From Halostagnicola larsenii XH-48 (GTDB taxonomy: Archaea; Halobacteriota; Halobacteria; Halobacteriales; Natrialbaceae): a DNA stretch of 64,000 nt. Made by a program: the position numbers and the translations under genes. Below the pieces are notes generated by a model, which was not told where the DNA came from, searched no databases, and worked only from the letters and a program-made list of their open reading frames with translations. The stretch is taken from contig NZ_CP007055.1 of the NCBI RefSeq assembly GCF_000517625.1, forward strand, positions 2,108,001 through 2,172,000, given 5' to 3'. Within the stretch, counting starts at the first letter, position 1; every line of letters begins with the position of its first letter. Shown piece after piece: positions 52,944 through 61,522 of this stretch.

Positions 52944-53870
52944 TCACTCCGCGTTTTCGGCCGCGGCCGAAAAGACGAACTCCCGGAGGAGCTTTCCGGC
53001 GAGCGCCGCCGCCTGCCCGTCGTCGCGGTCGTTCACCTCGACGACGTCGAATCCGCTCGACGCGGGCGCGACGGCGCACACGACCGAACGGAGTTCGCGC
53101 GGCTCGAGGCCGAACGGTTCCATCGTCCCCGTTCCCGGCGCGTACGCGGGATCGGCAGCGTCGATGTCGACGCTCAGGTAGGCGTCCCGTCCGTCGAGCA
53201 TCGACTCGAGGATCGACTCCGAAGCGGACTCGAGATCCGGGGCCGAGACGGATTCTGAGTTCGGGACAGAGTCGGACTCGAGCAGCGAGTCGGGACTCGA
53301 AACCGCCTCCGGCGGAACGACCGTTACGTCCTCGGCTTCGGCCCGCTCCCACTCGGCCTCGCTGCCGGTTCTGGCCCCGATAATGATCGCCTCCTCGACC
53401 GAGTCGACGGTCTCGAGGATGCGTCGGGTGACAGCGGCGTGAGACAATTCGTTGCCGTCGTACTCGTCTCGAAGGTCGAGATGGGCGTCGAGACAGACGA
53501 ACACCTCGGGTTCGACGGCGCGAACGCCGGCCAGCGAGACGGTGTGTTCGCCCCCGAGCACCAGGGGAACGGCGTCGTCCCAGACGACGTCCCGCAGTGT
53601 CCCCTCGAGGAACTCGAGGTACTCCGCCGCGTCGTCCCAGGCGCGAACGTCGCCGTCGTCGAAGACGCGTAGCTCGGAGAAGTGCTGGTCCGTTCGGCGG
53701 TCGTAATCGTCGTAACTTTCGGAAAAGGTTCGAACGCGTCGGGGACCGAACCGGGTCCCCGGCTGAAAGGTCGTCGAAGCGTCCAGGGGCGCACCGACGA
53801 CCACGAAGTCCGCGTCGGGCTCTCGCCTGCTCGTATCGGCTCGTCGGTAGTCGGCCGCCCCGGGAAACAT
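52944..53870 (-). CDS. agmatinase/arginase-family protein
   Basis: 308 residues. Ureohydrolase metal motifs are present: VLGGEHTVS, CLDAHLDLRDEYDG and AYLSVDIDAADPAYAPGTG, with DVVEVNDRDDG at the C-terminus. A Ser/Glu-rich, repeat-like insertion (about residues 188-220, SSPDSLLESDSVPNSESVS) interrupts the fold and looks disordered. Its ATG overlaps the stop of the aIF5A gene by one base, so the two are co-translated. In Haloferax the aIF5A-linked agmatinase-like protein has been implicated in making deoxyhypusine from agmatine; that role is likely here. Confidence 0.9.
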   Translation of the reverse strand: MFPGAADYRRADTSRREPDADFVVVGAPLDASTTFQPGTRFGPRRVRTFSESYDDYDRRTDQHFSELRVFDDGDVRAWDDAAEYLEFLEGTLRDVVWDDAVPLVLGGEHTVSLAGVRAVEPEVFVCLDAHLDLRDEYDGNELSHAAVTRRILETVDSVEEAIIIGARTGSEAEWERAEAEDVTVVPPEAVSSPDSLLESDSVPNSESVSAPDLESASESILESMLDGRDAYLSVDIDAADPAYAPGTGTMEPFGLEPRELRSVVCAVAPASSGFDVVEVNDRDDGQAAALAGKLLREFVFSAAAENAE

Positions 53871-54244
53871 TAGACGATCTTCCGCTGGTCTTCCATCTCG
53901 AGGTATTCGATGTTCTCGTCGGGCGAGACATCCTGGTCGTCGGGGACGCGCATCGTGATGGTCTCGTAGGTTTCTAAGTCCATTACCTGCATGTCGTCGC
54001 CGTCGACGGAGACGATCTGGCCCTGCTTTCGCTCGATGATCGGGACCCAGATCTTCGCGTCGACCGGCTGGGACAGCGATCGCTTTTTGCCGTCGAAGAC
54101 CCCCTCGGCTTCGATACGGGCCTTTGCGCTGCCGTGTTTACCGGGCTTTGCGGTGCTGTAGGCGTTGATGTTACAGGGCACATCGTCGATGACGACGTAG
54201 CTACCTTCCTGGAGATCGCGAACTTCTTGCTGCTTTTTCGCCAT
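53870..54244 (-). CDS. eif5A: translation initiation factor aIF5A
   Basis: 124 residues. The hypusination loop [14 protein letters not shown] holds the modified Lys (Lys36 in PGKHG). N-terminal KOW-like barrel ([19 protein letters not shown]) and C-terminal OB fold ([24 protein letters not shown]) are typical. aIF5A relieves stalled ribosomes and needs the modification to work. The promoter is the minus-strand TTTATG (54270-54275), about 28 nt before the ATG. It is first in an operon with the agmatinase-family gene. Confidence 0.96.
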   Translation of the reverse strand: MAKKQQEVRDLQEGSYVVIDDVPCNINAYSTAKPGKHGSAKARIEAEGVFDGKKRSLSQPVDAKIWVPIIERKQGQIVSVDGDDMQVMDLETYETITMRVPDDQDVSPDENIEYLEMEDQRKIV

Positions 54245-54269
54245 ACGCCGGGATAATCAACCGAACGGC

Positions 54270-54275
54270 ATAAAC
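54270..54275 (-). promoter_or_regulatory. TATA box of the aIF5A-agmatinase operon
   Basis: Minus-strand TTTATG (within GGTTTATGCC), centred about 28 nt before the start at 54244. Confidence 0.6.
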
Positions 54276-54357
54276 CGTTTGGATCGGACGAGCGACCCGA
54301 CCGTACACCTGCTCTCGACACGCCGAACACGAGCCGGCACGGCGGTGAGCAGCAGGG

Positions 54358-55422
54358 TTACCAGCCGAACCCGTCACCCTCGGTCGGGATCTCGAGCGGA
54401 CTCGCGGGTAACTCCTCGGCGATTCCCGGGACGTTGTACAGTCGCGGGGCGACGTCGTTCGGAGTGTCCGGGTAGTACAACGAGGCCACCGTCTGAATCT
54501 GGGTTCGACCGACGCCGAGTTCGAACTGGCCGCCGCCGTACAGCCGAACGTCCCGCTCCTCGCAGAACGCGATCGTCTCGAGTAGCGACTCGAGCGAGCC
54601 GAACCGAGAAGGTTTGATGTTGAGCCAGTCGGGTTCCCACGGAAGCGCCTCGACGTCCTTGAGGCCGTGGATCGGCGCGTCCCAGGAGACCCGAGCGCGT
54701 ACGTCCGGATCGTCGAAGATGGCTTCGGTCTCCGCGGTCAGCGCGGGGTCCTCGATCACCGCCTGCGGGAACGCCTCGAGAACGCGACGATACAGCGCCG
54801 GGTCCGCGGGTACGTCCACGTCGGTTCCCGCGTACTGGCCCTTGAGATCCAGGATCCGAACCGGTGCCGTGTTCGCGACCGCCGCGACGACCGGGTCGTT
54901 CCATTCCGGCGTCGGATCGAGTTTGAACTCGACACCGGGAACCCGCTTGCGCAGTTGCTCGAGGCGATCGGTCGACGGTGGGTCGCCGAGGCGCGTGCTG
55001 GCGACGAACCGGACCGGGTCGTACGAGCGCTCGAGTTCGGTGCCGAGGTCCGTTCCCGCCTGGCGGAGCGCCAAATCGAGCGCGGCGCTCTCTATGCCCC
55101 AACGGCGATAGTTTCGGAACACCTCGCGGTCGGGAGCGCCCGCGGGAAAGAGATCGACGTCGGCGAGACGGGCCGAAAACGAGTCGATCGTGTACTCGCC
55201 GGTGAGGTCCGGCAGTCCGGTCTCCGCCAACGCGCGGTGTTCCTCGCTCTCGTAGGTGACGTCCTCGCCCGTTCCCGTACAGGTCCCGCGGTCTCCGTCC
55301 GGTCCCGACAGAGAGAACAACGTCGTCACGCGGGTGAAGTCGCTGGTCGTCTCAGCCTCGAGTTGATCCGTCGAAACCGAGTCGATCTCGACTGAGAGGT
55401 CGGCGATTCGATCGTAGTCCAT
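54358..55422 (-). CDS. enolase-superfamily protein (mandelate racemase/muconate lactonizing or OSBS-like)
   Basis: 354 residues. A (beta/alpha)8 barrel with VEFKLDPTPEWND (Lys), VRILDLKGQYAG (acidic ligand), FPQAVIEDPALTAE (E/D), RVSWDAPIHGLKD (D) and WLNIKPSRFGSLESLL (Lys), the metal and base positions of the superfamily. The cap domain N-terminus is acidic. It most resembles o-succinylbenzoate synthase or N-acylamino-acid racemase relatives, but no menaquinone genes adjoin, so the substrate stays open. It lies 114 bp from aIF5A on the same strand. Confidence 0.82.
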   Translation of the reverse strand: MDYDRIADLSVEIDSVSTDQLEAETTSDFTRVTTLFSLSGPDGDRGTCTGTGEDVTYESEEHRALAETGLPDLTGEYTIDSFSARLADVDLFPAGAPDREVFRNYRRWGIESAALDLALRQAGTDLGTELERSYDPVRFVASTRLGDPPSTDRLEQLRKRVPGVEFKLDPTPEWNDPVVAAVANTAPVRILDLKGQYAGTDVDVPADPALYRRVLEAFPQAVIEDPALTAETEAIFDDPDVRARVSWDAPIHGLKDVEALPWEPDWLNIKPSRFGSLESLLETIAFCEERDVRLYGGGQFELGVGRTQIQTVASLYYPDTPNDVAPRLYNVPGIAEELPASPLEIPTEGDGFGW

Positions 55423-55549
55423 AGGGGGCTTACAGCGCCCAACGGGTTATCGTTTCACCCCGGACCGCCCTCTGTGAGGTCCTATCGACCTGTCCTATCC
55501 GTCCCGTCGAACAGCCTCAAGGCGTCACTTCTTCCCCGATACCGAGCCG

Positions 55550-57157
55550 TCACTTCTCGCGCTGGCGCTGGCGAAATCGCTGCTGGGCGAACTGCGGTTC
55601 CGCCCTGAGACCGCGGCGTTCCCGGAACGAACGGTACAGTTGCACTGTCACGGCCGCCCCGAAAACGGCGGCGACGATCGACGCTTCGGGCGCACCGAGC
55701 GCGTAGAGGACGCCCATCGAAAAGAGCGACATCGTCAGCAACATCCCGTAGATGAGCCGCTTTGCCAGCACCGCGAAAACGTTCTTCTCGTCCTCGACGC
55801 CGACCCGAACGCGGAGGTCGTCGCGCTCGATGCGATCGAGCGTTCGTTCGATCTTCGGCGCAATTCGGGTCAGAGATTCGCCCGATCGTCGGATCTGCTC
55901 GCCGGATTCCTCGAGGTACTTGCGGATCGACTCCTCGCGGTAGCCCTCCTCGGTGAGGTAGTCGGTCGCCGTCGAGATGAAATCGAAGTCCGGATCGAGG
56001 GTGAGACAGACGCCCTCGACGACGGTCGCAACGCGAAGAACGAGCGCGAGGTTTTTCGGCAGGCGGAAGGGGAACTCGTAGATCGAATCCTCGATCTGGC
56101 CGACGATCTGCTGGACGCGGTACTGCTCAACGGCCTCGCCGCGTGCGTTCTGGATCGCCAATTCCATTACGTTCGCCATCACCGCGCGATCGGCGTCGGG
56201 ACTCAGGGTACCGATTTCGACTAACGCGTCCAGTATCGCGTCGATATCCTGATTCGCGACCGCGATGTAGAACTCGACGATCTTCCCCTGGACGAACTCG
56301 TCGACCTTTCCGGACATCCCGAAGTCGTAGAAGACGATCGTTCCGTCGTCGGTCACCGCGAGGTTCCCCGGATGCGGATCGGCGTGAAACACGCCGTCGT
56401 CGATGATCATCTGCAGGTAGGCCCGCTGGAGGGATTCTGCGACCTCGCTCCGGTCGATCCCCTTTCGGTCGAGTTCGTCGACGTCGTTGATCTTCGTCCC
56501 CCCGACGTACTCCATCGTGAGCACGCGCGATCCGGAATGGCTCTCGAGCACCGCCGGAACGCGGACCCGATCGTCGTCCGCGAAGTTCGCCTTGATCTCC
56601 GCTAACATCCGCGCCTCGCGCTCGTAGTCCATCTCCTCGCGAATCGTCCGCGAGAACTCCTCTGCCAAGTTCTCGAGGGAGAACGAGCGCGATTCGTCGA
56701 CGAAGTACAAAAGCAGCGGCATCGACCACCGGATCACCCGAAGGTCGGTCTCGACGAGCGTCTCGATGCCGGGGCGGCGGATCTTGACTGCGACGTCCGT
56801 CCCGTCGGTCTTGGCCCGGTACACCTGGCCCAGACTCGCCCCGCTGATCGCGTCGGTGTCGAACGCCTCGTACCGCTCGTCGACCGGTCCGAGTTCCTCC
56901 TCGAGCACGACTTTCGCCTCTTCCCAGTCGGCCGGCGGAACCTCGTCCTGCAAGGCCGAGAGGACCTCGATGTACTCCGGCGGAAGGATATCGGGTCGGG
57001 TCGAGAGCAACTGTCCGAGTTTGATAAACGTCGGCCCGAGCGTCAACAGCGACTCGAGCAAAACTTCGGCCCGATGTCGGTGGGTCTCCGGATCGACCCG
57101 TCTCGAGCCACCGAACAGGAAAAAGCGCCGTCGGTCGCGAGCATAGGCGGCCAACAA
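55550..57157 (-). CDS. ABC1/UbiB-type atypical kinase
   Basis: 535 residues with the first conventional start at TTG 57157. ABC1 landmarks: LTLGPTFIKLGQLLSTRPDILP, LGQVYRAKTDGTDVAVKIRRPG (ATP-site Lys), AEEFSRTIREEMDYEREA (KxGQ-partner Glu), FHADPHPGNLAV and VFYDFGMSG, then two C-terminal hydrophobic helices. The family supports quinone biosynthesis or lipid transport, with ATPase rather than protein-kinase activity. The frame upstream of 57157 reads LSTLRAYRRFVVVAWQFLPL, as in homologues, but no ATG/GTG/TTG begins it. The true start may be a CTG at 57214, or a start codon has been lost. Confidence 0.92.
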   Translation of the reverse strand: MLAAYARDRRRFFLFGGSRRVDPETHRHRAEVLLESLLTLGPTFIKLGQLLSTRPDILPPEYIEVLSALQDEVPPADWEEAKVVLEEELGPVDERYEAFDTDAISGASLGQVYRAKTDGTDVAVKIRRPGIETLVETDLRVIRWSMPLLLYFVDESRSFSLENLAEEFSRTIREEMDYEREARMLAEIKANFADDDRVRVPAVLESHSGSRVLTMEYVGGTKINDVDELDRKGIDRSEVAESLQRAYLQMIIDDGVFHADPHPGNLAVTDDGTIVFYDFGMSGKVDEFVQGKIVEFYIAVANQDIDAILDALVEIGTLSPDADRAVMANVMELAIQNARGEAVEQYRVQQIVGQIEDSIYEFPFRLPKNLALVLRVATVVEGVCLTLDPDFDFISTATDYLTEEGYREESIRKYLEESGEQIRRSGESLTRIAPKIERTLDRIERDDLRVRVGVEDEKNVFAVLAKRLIYGMLLTMSLFSMGVLYALGAPEASIVAAVFGAAVTVQLYRSFRERRGLRAEPQFAQQRFRQRQREK

Positions 57158-57230
57158 CGGGAGAAACTGCCACGCGACTACGACGAATCGTCGATACGCG
57201 CGGAGGGTCGACAGATCAGGCCACCCCGCG

Positions 57231-57596
57231 TTAGGCGTCCTCCCCGGCGACGACGTCGATCGTCGTTTCGGCCGCCGCGTCGCGCTTTGGCAAGGTTAAC
57301 TCGAGGACGCCGCGTTCGACGGTCGCGCTCGCGCCGATTTCGGTCGCGTCGTCGGGCAATGGAAGCGAGATGTCGAGAAACAGCGATCGGTTCTCCTCGA
57401 CGTACCGGTACTCGTCGTCCATGGATTTCTCGCGGCTCGCATCGACCTCGATCCGACCGCCGTCGACTGCCACCTGGAGGGTTTCAGCGGAGACGCCCGG
57501 GACGTCGAGAACGAGCAGGTACGCTTCCTCACTCTCGAGAAGATCGAAGAAGACGTCGTCGGAAAGGTCACCCAGCGCCTCGCGAAGCGTAGACAT
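57231..57596 (-). CDS. Hsp20/alpha-crystallin small heat-shock protein
   Basis: 121 residues from ATG 57596 (MSTLREALGDLSDDVFFDLLESEEAYLL); a start six bases upstream is less likely. Alpha-crystallin domain: YLLVLDVPGVSAETLQVAVDGGRIEVDA, SLFLDISLPLPDDATEIGASATVERGVLELTLPK (A-x-x-x-N/R-G-V-L-E/x-L, here VERGVLELTLP). It holds unfolded proteins. The N-terminal arm is short. GCTTTTTCGTATCC about 29 nt upstream is a TATA-like promoter. It is 73 bp from the ABC1 TTG start, same strand. Confidence 0.92.
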   Translation of the reverse strand: MSTLREALGDLSDDVFFDLLESEEAYLLVLDVPGVSAETLQVAVDGGRIEVDASREKSMDDEYRYVEENRSLFLDISLPLPDDATEIGASATVERGVLELTLPKRDAAAETTIDVVAGEDA

Positions 57597-57811
57597 AGTC
57601 ACACATTGGGACGCGGATACGAAAAAGCCCGCGGTCGCGGATACTGTTTAGGCGAGAATCGAACGGTTGGCGACCGCCTGGGACCGGTCGTCGTCGGGCT
57701 CCGTCGCCACCGCTACGCGTTTCGAATTATGAATTAGACGACAAATTGGAAGACAGAGGGTCCGATTCAGCGAGCACACCCAGATGTCTTCGGCGCTCGA
57801 ACCGGGCAAAG

Positions 57812-58666
57812 CTATTCTGCTCGGGAGACTTGACAGGTTCCCTCGTAGCTGACCTCGTCGATGGAATCGATCGAGCTCGGTTCGCCACAGACCGGACAGT
57901 CGGGGTTCTGCCGTATTTCGATCGTCTCGAAGGTCATGTCCATGGCGTCGTACATGAGAAGCCGGCCCTCGAGAAGGTCGCCTTTCCCGAGGAAGTACTT
58001 GACGACCTCCGTCGCCTGAATGCAGCCGACGGTACCGGGGAGGACGCCGAGCACGCCGGTCGTCGCACAGTCCGGGACGGTACCGGGCTCGGGCGCTTCG
58101 GGGAACAGACACCGGTAGCACGGCTGCTCTCGACCGGAATCGTCCCCGGTCGCGGGATCGGCGTTCGTGAACGTCGTTATCTGGCCTTCGAATCGGTAGA
58201 TCGCGCCGTGGGACAGCGCCGTCCCTGTCAACGCGCAGTAATCGTTCAACAGGTATCGCGTGGCGAAGTTATCGCTCGCGTCGAGGACGATATCGTAGCT
58301 GTCGGCGATGTCGTCGACCGTCTCGGTCGTGAGCCGCGTTTCGTAGGTCTCGACGTCGATATCCGGGTTCAGTGCGTCGACGTACGACGCCGCGCTCTCG
58401 ACTTTCGGGATTCCGACGTCCCCGTCGGCGTGGATGATCTGGCGTTGTAAGTTCGAACGCTCGACCACGTCGTCGTCGACGATTCCGATACGCCCGACGC
58501 CCGCGGCGGCGAGGTACTGGATCGCCGGCGAGCCTAACCCGCCAGCGCCGACGACCAGCACGGATCCCTCGAGGAGCCGTTTTTGCCCCTCCGGGCCGAC
58601 TTCGTCCATGATCACGTGTCTCGAGTATCGGTCGAGTTGGGTCGCATCGAGCCGAAGATCGCTCAT
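57812..58666 (-). CDS. ubaA: E1-like adenylyltransferase for ubiquitin-like SAMP proteins (MoeB/ThiF family)
   Basis: 284 residues. VLVVGAGGLGSPAIQYLAAAGVG is the Rossmann/ATP motif, followed by DDDVVERSNLQRQIIHADGDVG, DASDNFATRYLLND, CYRCLFPEAPEPGTVPDCATTGVLGVLPG (catalytic Cys region) and the zinc pair CPVCGE. In haloarchaea the single E1, UbaA, activates SAMP proteins for protein conjugation and for sulfur transfer to molybdopterin and tRNA. This copy carries all those features. It stands alone, with CCTTTTCTTC 28 nt upstream. Confidence 0.93.
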   Translation of the reverse strand: MSDLRLDATQLDRYSRHVIMDEVGPEGQKRLLEGSVLVVGAGGLGSPAIQYLAAAGVGRIGIVDDDVVERSNLQRQIIHADGDVGIPKVESAASYVDALNPDIDVETYETRLTTETVDDIADSYDIVLDASDNFATRYLLNDYCALTGTALSHGAIYRFEGQITTFTNADPATGDDSGREQPCYRCLFPEAPEPGTVPDCATTGVLGVLPGTVGCIQATEVVKYFLGKGDLLEGRLLMYDAMDMTFETIEIRQNPDCPVCGEPSSIDSIDEVSYEGTCQVSRAE

Positions 58667-58802
58667 ACTCGAGTCTTAGGCGACGGCGAAGAAAAGGACG
58701 GGGGTTGGGACGCGATTCGACGACGAGTAGGAACCCCCGCCGTTCGGACCGACGCTGCCCCAAAACGAGCCGTTCGTGTCAACGATGTGGATGACCAATT
58801 GA

Positions 58803-58810
58803 TTTAATAC
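58803..58810 (+). promoter_or_regulatory. TATA box of the HVO_0416-like zinc-finger gene
   Basis: TTTAATAC centred 27 nt before the ATG at 58833, which favours that start over the ATG at 58827. Confidence 0.6.
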
Positions 58811-58832
58811 TCTGGTGTGCCAAACCATGACT

Positions 58833-59015
58833 ATGGCAACCTCACCCAGTGGTGCCGACGACGTGTTCGATCAATTCCTTGCGGATCGCGGCCACGATGT
58901 CACCGACGCCGGCTGGGAAAGTACATATAACAAGAAACAGTGTCCAGAGTGTGGTGGCATACACGATACGGCGGCGACGAACTGTAGCGTCTGTGGCTGG
59001 ACACCACACCGCTGA
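58833..59015 (+). CDS. small zinc-finger protein (HVO_0416-like)
   Basis: 60 residues from ATG 58833 (MATSPSGADDVFDQFLADRG). Two CPxCG-type pairs make one zinc finger: KKQCPECGGIHDTAATNCSVCGW. The acidic N-terminal half is helical. I recognise the haloarchaeal HVO_0416-type micro-zinc-finger family; such proteins (often under 70 residues) are implicated in stress and motility in Haloferax, with few assigned functions. Preceded by a strong TATA-like box. Confidence 0.82.
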   Translation: MATSPSGADDVFDQFLADRGHDVTDAGWESTYNKKQCPECGGIHDTAATNCSVCGWTPHR

Positions 59016-59146
59016 GGATTCTCCTCCCGACGGCGGATCTGGATCACCCGAAAACCTTCTCGAGTCGAGTCGCTGCGTCCCGTCCTCGTGCTGACAACCA
59101 TCCTCGAGGTCGGTTCTGGAAAACGCCGATTCACGGTCGCAACCTG

Positions 59147-59200
59147 CTGATTGCAGTTCAAGGCCGAAACCGGCTGATTCCGGTTCACGGCCGCAACCGA
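59147..59200. repeat. 27-bp tandem repeat between two zinc-finger genes
   Basis: Two adjacent 27-base units (59147-59173 and 59174-59200), both starting CTGATT, match at 22 of 27 positions. Weaker related units flank them (ACGGTCGCAACCTG before; CTGGCGGATTCCGG and CTGGCGGACTC near 59225-59260). The period of nine codons gives repeating peptides in minus-strand frames, but those frames are not supported as genes. The 350-bp gap 59016-59365 contains only this and the downstream promoter. Confidence 0.65.
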
Positions 59201-59337
59201 CGGGCACCGGTTCGAGACAGTATCTGGCGGATTCCGGACACAAAGGTAACTGGCGGACTCAAGACGGAATCGCCACGCACCCACACGAATCTGGTTTTTC
59301 TGAATGGAACATTGTTTTATCCCATTTCAGGACAATA

Positions 59338-59346
59338 TTTAAATAC
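59338..59346 (+). promoter_or_regulatory. TATA box of the DUF7563-like gene
   Basis: TTTAAATAC, centred 25 nt before the ATG at 59366, in a strongly AT-rich stretch. Confidence 0.65.
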
Positions 59347-59365
59347 GATACGGAACGACCTCGAG

Positions 59366-59530
59366 ATGAAGATGCCCACCTGCCAGAACTGCGGGTCGTT
59401 CGTCACGATGCAATACGCACGAGTGTTTACGCCTCAGGGAGTCGACGAACCGCGAGTCTGTCCCTGCTGTCCCGACAAGGTCCGCGACGGCGCAGAAATC
59501 AGAACCGCCCGCTCGAGACGAACTGCTTGA
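59366..59530 (+). CDS. small zinc-finger protein (DUF7563-like)
   Basis: 54 residues from ATG 59366 (MKMPTCQNCGSFV); a second ATG two codons later gives the more usual MPTCQNCG start. Two Cys pairs (PTCQNCGSF and RVCPCCPDKVRDG) form a zinc finger; the wording QYARVFTPQGVDEPRVCP is the haloarchaeal DUF7563 signature. The C-terminal RTARSRRTA is basic. Function unknown. The TATA box at 59338-59346 is one of the best in the window. The helicase gene follows 84 bp downstream. Confidence 0.85.
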   Translation: MKMPTCQNCGSFVTMQYARVFTPQGVDEPRVCPCCPDKVRDGAEIRTARSRRTA

Positions 59531-59614
59531 CGTATCCAAAACCCAACGCCTGAGACGGTTTCTCTCGGCGACAATCCACGTGACTTATGGGTATTGCGCT
59601 CTTGAACAGGTACA

Positions 59615-61522
59615 ATGAGTACCACGGAGACGAAGGTGACCCGGCTGTTCGGCGGCCCGGGAAGCGGGAAGACGACCGCCCTCCTCGACCACGTTGAAGA
59701 GATTCTCGAGGAAGACGACGTGACGTTCCGGGACATCCTCGTCGTTTCGTACACGCGAGCGGCCGCACAGGAGGTTCGTGAACGACTCGCCGACCGGCTC
59801 GACGAGAGTCCACGAGCCCTGCAGGGTAACGTCTGTACGATGCACGCCAAAGCCTACGATCTGTTGGATCTCTCTCGCGGCGACGTAATCGGCGAATCCG
59901 ACAAGGAAGAATTCTGCGAGGACTACGGCATCGAGTTCGAAGACGAGTACAGCGGTGCCGGCAGACGGACCGCCCGCTCGACGACGATCGGGAACAAGAT
60001 TATCGCGACCAGTCAGTGGCTTCAACGGACCCGCCGAGAGGTCGCAGACTGGTACGACGTCCCCTTCCAGTGGGACGTCGAAGAAGTCCGACTTCCCCCG
60101 GAGATCGACCCGAACGCCCAGGAAGGAAACAAGTACACGCCGACGTGGCCCTCCGACGACGACCGGATCGACGTTCCGGAGGTCATCCGAGCCTGGCGAA
60201 ACTACAAGGGCTCCGAAGAGAAGATCGGCTTCGCCGATATGTTAGAGCGGGTCAGACAGCGCTCGCTCGTTCCCAACGTCGACTACCTGGTGATCGACGA
60301 GTTTCAGGACATCACCACGCTACAGTACGACGTTTATCAGGAGTGGAAACCCCACGTCGATCAGGTCCTGATCGCCGGCGACGACGACCAGGTCGTCTAC
60401 TCTTGGCAGGGCGCGGACCCGGCCTTGCTGCTCGAGGAGGAAGTCGACGAGGACATCATCCTCCCGAACTCCTACCGGCTTCCGTCGAACGTTCTCAACG
60501 CGGTCAATCAGGAGATTAGACACATCGAGAAGCGCCAGGACAAAGACCTCAAACCGCGCAAGGAAGGCGGGGCCGTCGAAGCCCAGCGCAACGCCTCGAT
60601 GCTCGACGTCGTCAGACTCGTCCGCCAGACGCTGGTCGAAGGGGAGGGAACGATCATGATCCTGTTCCGTGCCCGGTACCAGATGTTCCAGTTCATCGAC
60701 GAGTTCATCACCGAGGGCGTCCCGTTCACCTCGCTGACCGACCAGCGGATGTGGACCGATCGGCTCACCCAGTACGTGCGCGCAGTCGAGGCGATCGATA
60801 GCGGCGAGGACGTCACCGGACTACAGGCCCGTCGACTCGCCGATATGCTGCAGGATTCTGCGTTCGGAACCAACGAGCGCGACGACCTCTTCGATACGAT
60901 CGACGAACGCCAGGAGGAAGCCGGCATCGACGACCTCGAGGAACTCATGATTCCGGCCGAGGTCATCGCCGACCACACGCCGTTTATGCCCGGCCCCGAA
61001 TCCGCCTCGGACATGCTTCGGAAGGTGACGAACTTCCAGAAAAAGAGCGTCAAGGCCTACTTCGCGATCAGCAGCTACCAGAAGATGCCCACCGACCGCG
61101 TCCGCGTGGGAACGATCCACTCCGCGAAGGGGCGCGAAGCCGACCACGTCATCGTCGGAACGGACCTCACCGAGAAGGTCGTCGAACAGATGGTCGCGAC
61201 CATCGAGGATCGATCGACGGCCGACCTCGAGAACGACTCCGAGGGAATCACCGACATCCCCGGCTGCGAGGAGTTTACCAAGACGACCTCCCCGGTCCCA
61301 GTCCTCACCGACAACGAACGTCGGGTCTTCTACGTCGGCATGTCCCGCGCTCGAGAACGGCTGGTCTTACTCGAGAACCTCGTCGACGGCGCGCCGACGC
61401 TTCCGGTCGACGTGTTGCTCAACAACCGCCTGACCGACACGCCCCTCGAGGAACTCGTCGAACAGGCCCAGGACCCGGACGCCAGCGAAGCCGAACCCGA
61501 GGTCGAAGCGGAAGCGCCGTGA
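59615..61522 (+). CDS. UvrD/Rep-type superfamily 1A DNA helicase
   Basis: 635 residues. SF1 motifs in order: I LFGGPGSGKTTALLDH; Ia SYTRAAAQEVRERL; II YLVIDEFQDITTLQ; III GDDDQVVYSWQGADP; IV LPNSYRLPSNV; V GTIHSAKGREADHVIV; VI RRVFYVGMSRARERL. It unwinds DNA 3'-to-5' using ATP, in repair or replication restart. The motif II is DEFQD instead of DExx with a following Asp, normal for UvrD. TATA-like CTTATG lies 28 nt upstream. The next gene overlaps by four bases. Confidence 0.95.
   Translation: MSTTETKVTRLFGGPGSGKTTALLDHVEEILEEDDVTFRDILVVSYTRAAAQEVRERLADRLDESPRALQGNVCTMHAKAYDLLDLSRGDVIGESDKEEFCEDYGIEFEDEYSGAGRRTARSTTIGNKIIATSQWLQRTRREVADWYDVPFQWDVEEVRLPPEIDPNAQEGNKYTPTWPSDDDRIDVPEVIRAWRNYKGSEEKIGFADMLERVRQRSLVPNVDYLVIDEFQDITTLQYDVYQEWKPHVDQVLIAGDDDQVVYSWQGADPALLLEEEVDEDIILPNSYRLPSNVLNAVNQEIRHIEKRQDKDLKPRKEGGAVEAQRNASMLDVVRLVRQTLVEGEGTIMILFRARYQMFQFIDEFITEGVPFTSLTDQRMWTDRLTQYVRAVEAIDSGEDVTGLQARRLADMLQDSAFGTNERDDLFDTIDERQEEAGIDDLEELMIPAEVIADHTPFMPGPESASDMLRKVTNFQKKSVKAYFAISSYQKMPTDRVRVGTIHSAKGREADHVIVGTDLTEKVVEQMVATIEDRSTADLENDSEGITDIPGCEEFTKTTSPVPVLTDNERRVFYVGMSRARERLVLLENLVDGAPTLPVDVLLNNRLTDTPLEELVEQAQDPDASEAEPEVEAEAP

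Noticed and set aside
58842-59284. two overlapping minus-strand frames across the 27-bp repeat
   Set aside because: They cover the zinc-finger gene antisense; the peptide repetition follows from the 27-bp DNA period.
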